From assembly GCA_019246455.1 (NCBI GenBank), contig JAFAQJ010000222.1:1-26043 (forward strand): 26,043 bases of DNA, in the 5' to 3' direction. Positions 16,378 to 25,595 of the stretch are shown here, piece after piece. A model generated the notes under the pieces. The model made no database searches and was not told the origin of the DNA. It was given only the letters and a program-made list of their open reading frames with translations. Within the stretch, counting starts at the first letter, position 1. Every line of letters begins with the position of its first letter. A program made the translations under genes and the position numbers. The DNA comes from Pseudolabrys sp. Its GTDB lineage: Bacteria > Pseudomonadota > Alphaproteobacteria > Rhizobiales > Xanthobacteraceae.

Positions 16378-16947
16378 TCAGCGGGAGCTTTTGCGCACAG
16401 CGAGGGGTAGATCACCAAACAGGTCCGGACCCTGCGGCTGCGCGCCCTCGATCGAGAGAAGCCGCATCTTGGTGGCGACGCCGCCGGGCGCCGAAAACCC
16501 GCCGGATTTTCCGTTCGCCGCCAGGACGCGATGGCAAGGAATGATGATCGGGATCCGGTTCTGCCCGAGCGCCTGACCGACATCACGCGCTAGCAGCGGA
16601 TCGCCCAGTTGCTGTGCCACTTCGCCGTAGGTCATCGTCTTGCCGGGCGGTATCGTGCGCGCGACTGCGTAGACGCGGCGATTGAAGTCCGGCATGTCGG
16701 CGATATCGACGTCGATATGCGCGAGATCGCGCGCTTCGCCGCTCAACAACGCAACGATGTCCTCGATGGCGCTGACGATGTCTTGCGGAGGCTGTGCCTC
16801 TGTTGCGCCCGGACAGCGTTTCATCAGAAGGGCGCGGGTCCTGTTCGCATCGCTTTGCGGAAATTGGACGCCGACGATGCCTTTCGGTCCCCATGCGATG
16901 CCGCAGGGACCAATGGCAGTGTCGAAAATGGTTAGACCGAGTGTCAT
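16378..16947 (-). CDS. ogt: Methylated-DNA--[protein]-cysteine S-methyltransferase
   Basis: A 189-residue suicide repair protein that removes methyl or alkyl groups from O6-guanine. The acceptor site PCHR is at 137-140 with Cys138, within IPIIIPCHRVLAANGKSGGF. The recognition helix region FNRRVYAVARTIPPGKTMTYGEVA and the following GDPLLARDVGQALGQN are canonical. The N-terminal domain is short and lacks the Ada zinc motif, so this is the constitutive Ogt/MGMT type. ATG at 16947 is preferred; an in-frame GTG at 16983 lies 6 bases after the ybgC stop and would add 12 residues. No clear ribosome site precedes either. It is downstream of ybgC, probably on the ruv transcript. Confidence 0.95.
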   Translation of the reverse strand: MTLGLTIFDTAIGPCGIAWGPKGIVGVQFPQSDANRTRALLMKRCPGATEAQPPQDIVSAIEDIVALLSGEARDLAHIDVDIADMPDFNRRVYAVARTIPPGKTMTYGEVAQQLGDPLLARDVGQALGQNRIPIIIPCHRVLAANGKSGGFSAPGGVATKMRLLSIEGAQPQGPDLFGDLPLAVRKSSR

Positions 16948-16989
16948 GCCGGGATATTTGGAGTGCGGCGGACAAAACGCCACCCGATT

Positions 16990-17454
16990 TCAGCGAGTTC
17001 CAATGGCTTCTTGGCCGGCTTTCATCGCGATCCGCAACGGTTTCGGGATAGGCCGTGCTTTGCCGCCGGAAACGAAGGCCACACGGACATGCGCTTCGAC
17101 CAAAACGTCAGCGCCCCGTCTCACCTCCTGATGCAGCGTGATCGACGCGCCTTTGACCTCTTCGGGCCGGGTCACGATTTCGAGGATGTCATCCATCTGC
17201 GCCGGCCTGAGGAATTCTAGCGCCATCGAGCGAACAACGAAGGCGAAGCCGGGCGCTTCTTTCTCCGTTTCCTCAAACAACGCGCGGTGTCCCGCGCCGA
17301 GCAGCCGCAAATAATTGGTGCGGCCTCGTTCCATGAAGCGCAAGTAATTCGCGTGATAGACGATGCCGGAGAAATCCGTGTCCTCGTAATAGACGCGGAC
17401 TTGCATCACATGCCGCCCCTCGCGGATATCGCCGTCGATCGAGGCTTTACTCAT
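16990..17454 (-). CDS. ybgC: Acyl-CoA thioesterase YbgC (Tol-Pal associated)
   Basis: A 154-residue hotdog-fold thioesterase hydrolysing acyl-CoA esters; in other bacteria it interacts with the lipid synthesis machinery and is encoded with tol-pal. The active-site segment [20 protein letters not shown] (about 21-40) contains the catalytic Asp27 and conserved His34. ERGRTNYLR follows. ATG at 17454 lies inside the ruvB end: the sequence ATGAGTAA carries the ybgC start and the ruvB stop, an 8-base overlap that implies coupled translation. In related genomes ybgC directly precedes tolQ; here three genes separate them. Confidence 0.95.
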   Translation of the reverse strand: MSKASIDGDIREGRHVMQVRVYYEDTDFSGIVYHANYLRFMERGRTNYLRLLGAGHRALFEETEKEAPGFAFVVRSMALEFLRPAQMDDILEIVTRPEEVKGASITLHQEVRRGADVLVEAHVRVAFVSGGKARPIPKPLRIAMKAGQEAIGTR

Positions 17455-18487
17455 CGTCCTCTTGCACGAATAAGCCGAACTGAGCCGGGTCGCGTTTCGG
17501 CTCCGGCAAACCAAGATGTTTGAACGCATGCCCGGTCAGCAACCGGCCGCGCGGCGTGCGCTGGATGAAACCCTTCTGAATCAGGAACGGCTCGATGATG
17601 TCCTCGATCGCATCGCGCGGCTCGCTCAGCGCCGCCGCGAGCGTGTCGACGCCAACCGGTCCGCCGCCATAGGAGAGCGCGATAGTTGTCAGATAGCGGC
17701 GATCCATCGCATCAAGTCCCCCGGCGTCGACTTCGAGCGCCGACAGCGCCTTGTCCGCCGCCTTGCGGTCGATCGCTTTCGCGCCGTCGACGGCGGCAAA
17801 ATCGCGAACGCGACGCAGTAAGCGACCGGCGATGCGCGGTGTGCCGCGCGCCCGACGCGCGATCTCGTTGGCGCCGTCCTTGGTCATCTCAATGGCGAGC
17901 ACGCGGGCACCGCGATTGACGATCTGCTCGAGCTCGGCCTCAGAATAGAAATTGAGCCGCACCGGAATGCCGAACCGGTCGCGCAATGGATTAGTGAGGA
18001 GACCAGCGCGGGTCGTCGCGCCGATCAGGGTGAAGGGCGACAGGTCGATCTTGACCGAACGCGCCGCCGGGCCTTCGCCGATGATGAGGTCGAGCTGGAA
18101 GTCCTCCATCGCCGGATAGAGGATTTCCTCGACTTGCGGACTCAAACGATGAATTTCGTCGATGAAGAGAACATCGCGCGGCTCAAGGTTGGTCAGCAGC
18201 GCCGCGAGATCGCCGGCCTTGGCGATCACCGGCCCCGACGTGGAGCGGAAATTCACTCCGAGTTCGCGCGCGACGATCTGCGCCAAGGTCGTCTTGCCAA
18301 GCCCTGGCGGCCCGACAAACAGCACGTGGTCGAGCGCTTCCTGGCGCGAGCGCGCCGCCTCGATAAACACGCCGAGATTGGCGCGCGCCTTCTCCTGGCC
18401 GATGAAGTCCGCGAGCCGCTGCGGACGCAGTGAGGCATCCGCGTCGTCTTCGCGGCGTTCGGCGGCAATGAGACGTGGGTTGCTCAT
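17447..18487 (-). CDS. ruvB: Holliday junction branch-migration DNA helicase RuvB
   Basis: A 346-residue AAA+ motor that drives branch migration with RuvA. Walker A GPPGLGKT is at 59-66 and Walker [10 protein letters not shown] at about 105-113. The sensor-1 region GATTRAGLL, the arginine-finger region [11 protein letters not shown] and the winged-helix C-terminal domain ([19 protein letters not shown]) are all present. The length is normal. It overlaps ruvA by 4 bases (ATGA) and ybgC by 8. Confidence 0.99.
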   Translation of the reverse strand: MSNPRLIAAERREDDADASLRPQRLADFIGQEKARANLGVFIEAARSRQEALDHVLFVGPPGLGKTTLAQIVARELGVNFRSTSGPVIAKAGDLAALLTNLEPRDVLFIDEIHRLSPQVEEILYPAMEDFQLDLIIGEGPAARSVKIDLSPFTLIGATTRAGLLTNPLRDRFGIPVRLNFYSEAELEQIVNRGARVLAIEMTKDGANEIARRARGTPRIAGRLLRRVRDFAAVDGAKAIDRKAADKALSALEVDAGGLDAMDRRYLTTIALSYGGGPVGVDTLAAALSEPRDAIEDIIEPFLIQKGFIQRTPRGRLLTGHAFKHLGLPEPKRDPAQFGLFVQEDDE

Positions 18488-19101
18488 TTCGCCAATTCCT
18501 TCAGGCCTTGCCGGATCAGCGTTGCGGCGTCGGCACCCTCGCCGGCATTTCTTACGGCAGCCGCAATCGCGGTCGCGGCCTGCGGCTGACCATAACCGAG
18601 ATTGACCAGCGCGGAGACGGCGTCGCTCACAGGTTTAGGCGCGCGCCTCTCCTCGAGTGCGCCGGACAACTGCACGACGGCCGGGTCGACCGACGTGAAT
18701 TTCGGCGCCTTGTCTTTCAACTCGGTAACGATGCGCTCCGCCACTTTCGGTCCAACGCCCGGCGAGCGCGACACCGCGGCCCTGTCACGCGTTGCGATGG
18801 CGGTGGCGAGTTCGGATGGCTTCAACGTGCCGAGAACCGACAGTGCGACCTTGGCGCCGACGCCCTGCACCGTCTGCAGCAGACGGAACCATTCACGCTC
18901 CAGATCGGAGATGAATCCGAACAGTTTGATCTGATCTTCGCGCACGTAAGTCTCGATCGACAAAGTCGCCGCTTCGCCCGGCGACGGCAAAGTCTGAAGC
19001 GTGCGCGCTGACGCATGCACCTGATAGCCGACGCCGCCAACATCGAGGATGATGTAATCCTCACCGTAGCTATCGACGATGCCCTTGAGCTTGCCGATCA
19101 T
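18484..19101 (-). CDS. ruvA: Holliday junction DNA helicase subunit RuvA
   Basis: A 205-residue tetrameric protein that holds the Holliday junction in a square-planar form and recruits RuvB. The N-terminal OB domain (about 1-63) begins [20 protein letters not shown] and has VHASARTLQ. Tandem helix-hairpin-helix motifs follow ([17 protein letters not shown] and [19 protein letters not shown]). The C-terminal RuvB-binding domain (about 158-205) has [13 protein letters not shown]. It overlaps ruvC by 4 bases upstream and ruvB by 4 downstream. Confidence 0.98.
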   Translation of the reverse strand: MIGKLKGIVDSYGEDYIILDVGGVGYQVHASARTLQTLPSPGEAATLSIETYVREDQIKLFGFISDLEREWFRLLQTVQGVGAKVALSVLGTLKPSELATAIATRDRAAVSRSPGVGPKVAERIVTELKDKAPKFTSVDPAVVQLSGALEERRAPKPVSDAVSALVNLGYGQPQAATAIAAAVRNAGEGADAATLIRQGLKELAK

Positions 19102-19607
19102 CGTCCGGCAACCTTGAGCATCACGCTCTGCCGATGATGCGCGTGGGTAATCGCAATTGCGAGAGCGTCGGCCGCATCTTCCGAAGGAGGATCGGCTTTC
19201 GGCAGGAGCACACCGATCATCATGCGAATTTGCCCCTTATCGCCGTGACCGGCGCCGACCACCGTCTTCTTGATGACGTTCGGTGCGTATTCGCACACGC
19301 TCAGGCCAGCGCGGGCCGGCACCAGCATCGCAATGCCACGCGCTTGCCCGAGCTTGAGCGTAGCGGCCGCGTTGGCATTGACGAAGGTGTTTTCCACCGC
19401 CGCTTCGTCGGGCCGGAACTCGTCGATGATACGGGCCAGCCCGTCGTGGATGGCGACCAGCCGTTCGCCGAGATCGTCGCGCTCACGCGTCTCGACCGAT
19501 CCGCAGCCGACATAGATCAGTCGGTTGCCGTCGGCCTCCACGAGCCCCCAGCCGGTGCGGCGAAGACCCGGATCGATGCCCAGGATGCGAATCAGGCGCC
19601 TGCCCAT
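19098..19607 (-). CDS. ruvC: Crossover junction endodeoxyribonuclease RuvC
   Basis: A 169-residue dimeric resolvase that cuts Holliday junctions. The RNase H-like catalytic acids are all present: Asp12 ([12 protein letters not shown]), Glu72 (AVENTFVN), and Asp144 and Asp147 ([14 protein letters not shown]). It is the first gene of the ruvCAB-ybgC set, 46 bases after mgtE on the same strand, so read-through from mgtE is possible. No LexA-type box was recognised in the short gap. Confidence 0.98.
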   Translation of the reverse strand: MGRRLIRILGIDPGLRRTGWGLVEADGNRLIYVGCGSVETRERDDLGERLVAIHDGLARIIDEFRPDEAAVENTFVNANAAATLKLGQARGIAMLVPARAGLSVCEYAPNVIKKTVVGAGHGDKGQIRMMIGVLLPKADPPSEDAADALAIAITHAHHRQSVMLKVAGR

Positions 19608-19653
19608 AGCTCGTTGATAACCCCGGCCTGCGCCCTGGCCTAGGGCTGGCCAT

Positions 19654-21018
19654 TTACAACAAGGTACCGCGCAGAATGATAGTGGCGACGCTGAAATAGA
19701 TGACCAATCCAGTCACATCAACCAGCGTGGCCACGAAGGGCGCCGAAGCGCTGGCCGGGTCGAGACGGAGCCGTTGCAATGCGAACGGCAGCATAGAGCC
19801 ACTCAGCGAGCCAAACGTCACAATACCGATCAGGGTCGCCGCGACAGTGAAACCGACGAGCACCCAGTGCTCCCCGTAGTCGTAAAGCCCGAACGTCTGC
19901 CACAGACCGATGCGCAGTAGGCCAATCGCGCCGAGGATCGAACCTAGCACCATGCCGGTGGGTAATTCACGCAACACAACGCGCCACCAGTCTCGTAACT
20001 GGAGTTCACCGAGCGCCAGTGAGCGAATGAGCAGCGAGGTTGCCTGCGAACCGGAATTGCCGCCGGAACTCATGATCAAAGGGATAAATAGCGTCAGCAC
20101 GAGCGCTTTTTCGAGTTCGGACTCGAAGTGCTGCATGGCGCTCGCGGTCAGCATCTCGCTGACGAACAAGATACAGAGCCAACCTGCGCGTTTGCCGAGC
20201 ATTTGCGCGAAACCGATCTGCATGTAAGGCCGTTCCAGCGCCGCGACACCGCCGAACTTCTGCACGTCTTCGGTGCTTTCCTCGAGCATCGCGTCGATCG
20301 CGTCGTCGACTGTCACGATGCCGAGCACGCGCCCCGCGGTATCGACCACCGGTACTGCCAACAGATCATATTTTCGAAACAGCCGTGCCACCTCTTCACG
20401 GTCGGTCAACGGCGTGGTCATGATCGGCGCGTACGGCCGCGCCGCTGACAGGATCGGCGCATCGGACTGCGCGGTGATGAGACGGCGCAGCGGCACGGCC
20501 TGCAAGAGGCGCTTGCTCTGCGGATCGAGCACGTAGATCGCATAGATCGTCTCGCGGCTGCGCTCGACTTCACGGATATATTGCAGCGTCTGTCCGACCG
20601 TCCACGTACTTGGCACGCTGACGAACTCGGTCGTCATGATGCTGCCGGCGGTGTTGGGTGGATAGACCAGCAATCGCTCGATCGACGCTCGCGTTTCGGG
20701 ATCGAGACGGTCGAGAAGCCCTGCTCGCTCGGACGCTTCCAAATGATGGAAGACATCCACGGCACGGTCCGCCGACATCGCCGCCAGCAGAGCCGCCGCC
20801 TGTGCCGGAGCCAATAGCCGGATGATGTCCGGCGCCATGGCGAATTCGGGCTGGTCGAGAATTTCGACCGCGCGTTCAGCAGGAAGTCGCCCAACTAATT
20901 CGGCTGCCTCTTCCTCGGGAAGCGTATTAAGGAGCTCGACGTTGTCTGCGACGTGATGCAGCAACAAATCTTCAGTCAGCATCACCGCGGGGTTGAGATC
21001 GGCCGGTTTGTTTTCCAT
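19654..21018 (-). CDS. mgtE: Magnesium transporter MgtE
   Basis: A 454-residue Mg2+ channel/transporter. ATG at 21018 is favoured because AAAGGTG lies 7 bases upstream; the ATG at 21036 sits before that site. The N domain (about 24-125) is a helical superhelix with [18 protein letters not shown] repeats. The [12 protein letters not shown] motif (121-132) opens a CBS pair (about 129-250, [20 protein letters not shown] and [12 protein letters not shown]) that senses intracellular Mg2+ and closes the pore. Five membrane helices fill 280-454, with [14 protein letters not shown] and a [16 protein letters not shown] pore helix. The leader contains a terminator-like hairpin (21069-21095). It is divergent from the FAD monooxygenase gene. 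Confidence 0.97.
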   Translation of the reverse strand: MENKPADLNPAVMLTEDLLLHHVADNVELLNTLPEEEAAELVGRLPAERAVEILDQPEFAMAPDIIRLLAPAQAAALLAAMSADRAVDVFHHLEASERAGLLDRLDPETRASIERLLVYPPNTAGSIMTTEFVSVPSTWTVGQTLQYIREVERSRETIYAIYVLDPQSKRLLQAVPLRRLITAQSDAPILSAARPYAPIMTTPLTDREEVARLFRKYDLLAVPVVDTAGRVLGIVTVDDAIDAMLEESTEDVQKFGGVAALERPYMQIGFAQMLGKRAGWLCILFVSEMLTASAMQHFESELEKALVLTLFIPLIMSSGGNSGSQATSLLIRSLALGELQLRDWWRVVLRELPTGMVLGSILGAIGLLRIGLWQTFGLYDYGEHWVLVGFTVAATLIGIVTFGSLSGSMLPFALQRLRLDPASASAPFVATLVDVTGLVIYFSVATIILRGTLL

Positions 21019-21047
21019 GGGCGCACACCTTTGCAATGGCCGTGAAC

Positions 21048-21095
21048 CGACGCGACTTTCGCGTCAAGAAAAAAACGCGCAATTTTGACTGCGCG
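21048..21095 (-). promoter_or_regulatory. Candidate attenuator in the mgtE leader
   Basis: Read on the minus strand: stem CGCGCA/TGCGCG with an 8-base loop, followed by seven T residues (21069-21095). A second hairpin GACGCG/CGCGTC then lies close to the ribosome site. The 3' arm of the first (CGCGT) can instead pair with ACGCG of the second, so the two states are mutually exclusive. No known Mg2+ riboswitch (M-box) was recognised. Confidence 0.4.
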
Positions 21096-21159
21096 ACTCG
21101 ACGGCCAACGTCGCGGACCCTTCCGCCTTGTCGAGCATCTGGTCTAGCATCGCAGCGCA

Positions 21160-22401
21160 ATGCCGGATGCAATTCCCACACAGCGAGCCAACAAGCGTGC
21201 CGTGATCATCGGCGGCTCGATGTCGGGCCTGTTCAGCGCCGCATTTCTGCAGCAGATCGGCTGGGACGTCGACGTCTATGAGAAATCGAGCGTCGAGCTG
21301 GTGGGACGCGGTGCCGGAATCACGACCCATCCGGAATTGCTCGACGCGCTCGAGGCGAGCGGCGCCGGCACGAAGGACCTCGGCGTCGAGGTGCCGAAGC
21401 GGTTTTCGATCGACCGCGAAGGCCGCATCACGGATGAACGGCCGTTGCGGCAAGTCCTAACCTCCTGGGACCGGCTGCAAAGCCTGCTGCGCGAAACGAT
21501 CGATACGGCGCGCTATCACCTCGGCTGGGCGTTCGAACATGTCGAACAGGACGGCCACGGCGTTCGTGTCCACTTCAACGGAGGGCGCGTTCAGCAGGCC
21601 GATCTTTTGGTCGGCGGCGACGGCGTCCGATCCAGCGTGCGCGGCCAGGTCGCGCCCGAGCTGCAGCCGATCTACGCCGGTTATTACATCTGGCGTGGGG
21701 CTCCCAATGAAGCCGACCTGTCGCCGAAGACGCTGAGAGAAATCTTCCCGTATTTCGTGTTCTATTTGCCGCCGCAGCAGGAAGTGATCACGTATCCGAT
21801 CGCCGGCTTGAACAACGATCTGCGGCCTGGCCATCGCCGCTACAATTTCATTTGGTATCGGGCTGCCGACGCCGCACGACTGCGCGATATGAATGTCGAC
21901 GAGAAAGGTGTGCAGCACGATCATTCCGTGCCACCGCCGCTCATTCGCAAGGATCTCATCGCGCAAATGTATGCGGACGCGCGCGATATCATGCCGGATG
22001 TGATGTTGGATTGCGTGATGAAGATCAAGCAGCCCTTCATCACGCCGATCTACGACTTCACCGCGCCGCGCATCGTCTTTGGCCGCACCGCGATGGTTGG
22101 CGACGCCGCCGCCAATGCCCGGCCGCACATGGGCTTCGGCGTCGCCAAAGCCGGCCAAGATGCACAGGCTCTGGCCCGCGCTCTGCGCGATCATGACGAC
22201 ATCGACACAGCACTGAAAGCTTACAACGCTGACCGTCAGCCGATCGGCAACGTCATCGTCAATCACAGCCGCAAGCTCGGCACGCACATGGGGGTCAACC
22301 TCAAGACCGAGGAGGATCGCCGCATGCACGCGTTGCTGCAGAGTGACGGCGCGATGATGGACTGGATCGCCGTGCCCCACTTCCTCGACGCCTATCGATG
22401 A
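21160..22401 (+). CDS. FAD-dependent aromatic hydroxylase/monooxygenase
   Basis: A 413-residue group A flavoprotein monooxygenase (FAD_binding_3 family). The dinucleotide-binding motif is VIIGGSMSGLFSAAFL (15-30), a Ser-containing variant of GxGxxG, followed by the acidic end of strand 2 (VDVYEKS). LLVGGDGVRSSVR is the DG motif contacting FAD and pyridine nucleotide. TAMVGDAAANARPHMGFG is the GD motif near the flavin ribityl chain. The overall pattern resembles 2,6-dihydroxypyridine 3-hydroxylase and relatives of nicotinate-type catabolism, but the substrate is not determined. The stop overlaps by 4 bases the start of a decayed LVIVD-family gene, suggesting they were once an operon. Confidence 0.9.
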   Translation: MPDAIPTQRANKRAVIIGGSMSGLFSAAFLQQIGWDVDVYEKSSVELVGRGAGITTHPELLDALEASGAGTKDLGVEVPKRFSIDREGRITDERPLRQVLTSWDRLQSLLRETIDTARYHLGWAFEHVEQDGHGVRVHFNGGRVQQADLLVGGDGVRSSVRGQVAPELQPIYAGYYIWRGAPNEADLSPKTLREIFPYFVFYLPPQQEVITYPIAGLNNDLRPGHRRYNFIWYRAADAARLRDMNVDEKGVQHDHSVPPPLIRKDLIAQMYADARDIMPDVMLDCVMKIKQPFITPIYDFTAPRIVFGRTAMVGDAAANARPHMGFGVAKAGQDAQALARALRDHDDIDTALKAYNADRQPIGNVIVNHSRKLGTHMGVNLKTEEDRRMHALLQSDGAMMDWIAVPHFLDAYR

Positions 22402-22633
22402 GCGAACTGCCGCAGCCGGACTTTGCGCGCGACATGCGTATCGTCGGCTATTCCGACCAGGGTGGCTTGGCCGGACGGCGTGGTGAATGGTGCATCGCGG
22501 CTTCGCCTATGTCGGCTACATGCTTTCCAAAAGCTTTAGCGTCGTCGACGTGCGCGATCCAAAAAATCCGAAACCGGCAAATTATCTGCCCGCGCCAGCC
22601 GGTGGCCTCTATATTCTCGAATGCGGCGGTTGA
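22398..22633 (+). pseudogene. Remnant of an LVIVD-repeat-containing protein gene
   Basis: Two frames carry pieces of one family. Frame 1 (22398-22466) gives MSELPQ... ending MRIVGYSDQGG. Near 22467-22486 the frame is lost, with CCGGACGGCGTG still encoding the expected PDGV in a third frame. From 22487 to the TGA at 22631-22633 another frame gives MVHRGFAYVGYMLSKSFSVV, DVRDPKNPKPANYLP and a terminal GGLYILECGG. These match my memory of the N-terminus and extreme C-terminus of LVIVD proteins of about 400 residues. The centre is deleted and there is at least one frameshift. The ATG overlaps the monooxygenase stop (ATGA). Confidence 0.72.
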
Positions 22634-22643
22634 AGCGTCTGAC

Positions 22644-23492
22644 ATGACACCCGGAATCGGTTTTGCTCTCGCGGCAATGGTCTGCTTCGGCGCGAGCGAT
22701 CTCATCTACAAGCGCGCGGCAATGCGCGGCGTTGACGGCCGGCAGTTTGCAATGCTGCAGTCGTGGGTGTTTGTGCCGTCGGTCACGGCCTATGCATGGC
22801 TTACCGGCACGCTTGACGTTCACTGGTCTGCAATTTGGGGGGCGCTGGCCGGCTTTTTTCTGTTAGTCGCCGTGGTCAATTTTGTAGCCAGCCTGCAGAG
22901 CGGTGCTGTCAGCACGACCGCGCCGGTGTTTCGGCTCAATTTCGCAATCACAGTCGCACTCGCGATATTACTGCTGGGAGAGACACTCAATGCCGCAAAA
23001 ATAACGGCGCTCGCTGCCACCCTCGGGGCGGTATGGCTGCTGCTGGCCGTGCCGCGCGCCCATTCGGCGAGCGTCGATATGAAATCGCTAACTCGCGTTC
23101 TTGTGGCAACGCTAGCGATGGGATGCGGCAATTTTTGCTACAAGTTGGGAGTCATCGCCGGCGCATCGCCGGAGACCATGATCGCGGCGCAAGGCTGGCT
23201 ATTTGGTCCAGCCGCGACGTTGCTGTTCTGGATCGAGCGACGTCGGTTCGCGTTGACCGCAGGGGCGTGGCGACACACCAGCGCGGCAGCCATCATCCTC
23301 GTGGCCGGTTTCATTTTATTGCTGCACGGCTTGGCCACTGGATATGCCAGCGTGCTCGTTCCGGTCGCCCAAATGAGTTTTGTGGTGACGGCGCTGCTGG
23401 GCGCTGCGATTTTTCACGAACCGTTGACCGGACGAAAATATCTCGGACTTGCCGTCACCGCGGCGGCGCTCGCGCTGTTCGCCGCGAGCTAG
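22644..23492 (+). CDS. DMT-superfamily permease, EamA domains
   Basis: A 282-residue inner-membrane protein with about ten hydrophobic helices in two EamA repeats. The first begins at [20 protein letters not shown] (residues 5-24). The end of the first repeat is [20 protein letters not shown] with [11 protein letters not shown]; the second ends [33 protein letters not shown] and [15 protein letters not shown] at 22644 is chosen by family length; the longer open frame from 22398 is only the LVIVD remnant read through. Such permeases export metabolites or amino acids; the substrate is unknown. The stop TAG shares CTAG with the opposing yebC stop. Confidence 0.88.
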   Translation: MTPGIGFALAAMVCFGASDLIYKRAAMRGVDGRQFAMLQSWVFVPSVTAYAWLTGTLDVHWSAIWGALAGFFLLVAVVNFVASLQSGAVSTTAPVFRLNFAITVALAILLLGETLNAAKITALAATLGAVWLLLAVPRAHSASVDMKSLTRVLVATLAMGCGNFCYKLGVIAGASPETMIAAQGWLFGPAATLLFWIERRRFALTAGAWRHTSAAAIILVAGFILLLHGLATGYASVLVPVAQMSFVVTALLGAAIFHEPLTGRKYLGLAVTAAALALFAAS

Positions 23493-24235
23493 GCGCTCAT
23501 CTTCTGGACGAGCGCGTCCGACACTTCGAAATTGGCGTAGACATTCTGAACATCGTCGTGCTCGTCGAGCGCATCCATCAGCTTGAGGATCTTTTCGCCT
23601 TGGTCATCATCGAGCGCGATGGTGTTCTGGGGCTTCCAGACCACCGCCGCCTTGCGCGGCTCGCCGAACTTCGCTTCGAGCGCCTTGGCAACATCCTTGA
23701 GATTTTCCTGCGTCGTAAAAACCTGATGGCCGTTCTCGTCGGACACAACGTCGTCGGCGCCGGCCTCGATCGCGGCTTCCAGCATCGTGTCGGCGCTCGC
23801 GACCTTGGCGTCGAATTCCACCACACCGACATGATCGAACATGAATGACACCGCCCCCGTCTCAGCGAGATTGCCACCGGCCTTGGTGAAGACAGCCCGA
23901 ACGTCGCCAGCGGTGCGGTTACGGTTGTCGGTCAAAGCCTCAACGATGACCGCGACGCCGCCCGGTCCATAACCTTCGTACCGAATCTCATCGTAGTTTT
24001 CCGAGTCAGCACCTTGCGATTTTTTGATCGCGCGCTCGATGTTGTCCTTCGGCATGTTTTCTGCACGCGCAGCGAGGATTGCCGAGCGAAGACGCGGATT
24101 GAACGCCGGATCGGGCAGACCGAGCTTCGCCGCCACTGTGATTTCACGCGCAAGCTTGGAGAAGATCTTGGAGCGGGCCTTATCGGCCTTCCCCTTCTTG
24201 TGCATGATATTTTTGAATTGCGAATGTCCGGCCAT
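23489..24235 (-). CDS. yebC: YebC/PmpR-family transcriptional or translational regulator
   Basis: A 248-residue protein of the universal YebC family, known both as a DNA-binding regulator and, for some members, as a translation factor for poly-proline sequences. The N-terminal domain [20 protein letters not shown] is highly conserved. It is followed by [20 protein letters not shown] and [21 protein letters not shown]. The central and C-terminal parts contain [16 protein letters not shown] and [16 protein letters not shown] at 24235 is the family start; a TTG two codons upstream is less likely. It has the usual neighbourhood (ymdB, then ruvC), although mgtE, the monooxygenase, the remnant and the permease lie between it and ruvC here. 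Confidence 0.98.
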   Translation of the reverse strand: MAGHSQFKNIMHKKGKADKARSKIFSKLAREITVAAKLGLPDPAFNPRLRSAILAARAENMPKDNIERAIKKSQGADSENYDEIRYEGYGPGGVAVIVEALTDNRNRTAGDVRAVFTKAGGNLAETGAVSFMFDHVGVVEFDAKVASADTMLEAAIEAGADDVVSDENGHQVFTTQENLKDVAKALEAKFGEPRKAAVVWKPQNTIALDDDQGEKILKLMDALDEHDDVQNVYANFEVSDALVQKMSA

Positions 24236-24310
24236 AGCCAACCTGCAGCAGAAACGTTTGGTAACAGCGCGCTATATAGGCCGGGTCGACACGAAAATAA
24301 ACATCCGCTC

Positions 24311-25510
24311 TCAGGCGGCGGTGCGACCGCCCATCAGAGCGGTCAGACGCTTCCGAAGTAAGGCGGCGTTGCGGTGGACGCGGGCGCGGTAGCGCACCAC
24401 GGCGTCCCGGTCGACCTGAAAGAACTCTCGCTCCGGGAAGTGCCGGCCAAAGACGTCAATCAACAGGCTGCGAAACTCCCCGGACGTTTCGGTATCGGCA
24501 TAGGCCACTGTGTCAGCGCTGGCCAACGCGCACAGCAAGGCTGCCGGAGCATGCGCAAATACCGCACGATGGCGCTGGATCGCCTGGATCGCCCGGTCGA
24601 GCGGGAGATCGGCCAGGCCATCTTCGCGGATCGTTAGTAGCTCTTCGTCGCGGGCCTGGCCGAGAGGAAATTGCTGAACCAGCCAATCGCCGAGATGCAT
24701 GACGCTGTCGTGGCCCGCGCCATATAGCAGGACATCTTCTTCATTGCGGGCAAACCACACGTCGAGCTCGTCGATGAGACGGCCGATCAGATCGCGCGGG
24801 ATGAGATCGCGCTGCTGAGTCCCAAAGATGCCGATGGCGGCTCGGCCGCGTGCGACAATGTCGAGGACGTCGTCCGAAATGAGAGAACGGCAAAGCCCCT
24901 GTCCAGTGCCGAGGATGACAAGATCGTATCGGTCACGCGCCGCGTGAAGATCGCCAAGATTGATGTGATGGATGTCGGCTTCGCCGGGCAAAATCGCATC
25001 GATCATTTGGCGGCCGAGCCGTTCGGCGAACGTCATGCCACCGCTCAGCACCGCGACGCTGCAAGGCGCGACAGCCGATAATTTCTTTGATGGCCTCACG
25101 CGAACGATCATCTCGTCATTGCCCATGTCGGCTGTCGCGTCGATGCCAAGCTTAAATCTATCAAGTAGTTCAATGAGGTCGAGAAACGCCAGCTCATCGG
25201 ACGAGCGAAAGCCGATCAAAGCCACGCAGCCGCTGCGCGCTACATGGTCAAGGAGCGTCGCCGCTTGCGCCGGCGCGCGAAGTGCATCGATCAGAACGAC
25301 AAATGAGCCTGAGATATCCGACGCGAGAAGGTTTTCTTCGCTGATGCCGCGGTGGGAGCAGCCAAAGGGCAGACGTGCCTCGAGCGCGCCGCCGCCAACT
25401 CCGAGTACGTCCGCGCCGGCCGGAATGAATTGCGGAGCGAGTTCGAGAAACGTCGGCTCGCGTGAATGAGAAACGGAATCGAAACCGCGCGCGATCTTAG
25501 GAGAAACCAT
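24311..25510 (-). CDS. Uncharacterised protein, possible methyltransferase-like plus pyruvyl-transferase-like domains
   Basis: A 399-residue soluble protein I do not recognise with certainty. ATG at 25510 is assumed; an in-frame GTG at 25546 is possible and neither has a clear ribosome site. The N-terminal part (about 18-150) has FLELAPQFIPAGADVLGVGGG, which looks like a class I methyltransferase motif 1 with the usual acidic DxGxG changed to GVGGG, then SFVVLIDALRAPAQAATLLDHV. The C-terminal part (about 155-390) has SVAVLSGGMTFAERLGRQMI, YDLVILGTGQGLC, LDVWFARNEEDVLLYG and FAHAPAALLCALASADTVAYADT, recalling the polysaccharide pyruvyl-transferase fold. The domain assignment is by pattern only. 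It lies between the ymdB-like gene and yebC. Confidence 0.72.
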   Translation of the reverse strand: MVSPKIARGFDSVSHSREPTFLELAPQFIPAGADVLGVGGGALEARLPFGCSHRGISEENLLASDISGSFVVLIDALRAPAQAATLLDHVARSGCVALIGFRSSDELAFLDLIELLDRFKLGIDATADMGNDEMIVRVRPSKKLSAVAPCSVAVLSGGMTFAERLGRQMIDAILPGEADIHHINLGDLHAARDRYDLVILGTGQGLCRSLISDDVLDIVARGRAAIGIFGTQQRDLIPRDLIGRLIDELDVWFARNEEDVLLYGAGHDSVMHLGDWLVQQFPLGQARDEELLTIREDGLADLPLDRAIQAIQRHRAVFAHAPAALLCALASADTVAYADTETSGEFRSLLIDVFGRHFPEREFFQVDRDAVVRYRARVHRNAALLRKRLTALMGGRTAA

Positions 25511-25515
25511 CGGTG

Positions 25516-25595
25516 GCAGGTCCGTGAGGTGCCGGACCCTGCACACACCGGCGCGAATCGATGAGCCGTCAAGCTACGTCAGGTCCGGACCCTGC
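25516..25595. repeat. Two related GC-rich dyads CAGGTCCG/CGGACCCTG
   Basis: 25580-25595 reads CAGGTCCGGACCCTGC, a near-perfect palindrome. 25516-25542 has the same half-sites GCAGGTCCG and CGGACCCTGC split by 8 bases. Both lie between the ymdB-like stop and the start at 25510. The first 17 bases from 25580 recur exactly at 16420-16436 inside ogt. Confidence 0.45.

Noticed and set aside
19631..19645. GCCCT/AGGGC hairpin between ruvC and mgtE as a terminator
   Set aside because: The stem is only 5 bp and no T run follows on either strand.
21457..22380. A 307-codon open frame on the minus strand opposite the FAD monooxygenase
   Set aside because: The plus-strand gene has all flavoprotein motifs; the opposite frame has no motif and a shadow-like composition.
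22398..23492. A single 364-residue protein made of an N-terminal extension plus the DMT permease
   Set aside because: The first 82 residues correspond to the LVIVD-gene remnant partly read out of frame; the permease family begins at 22644.
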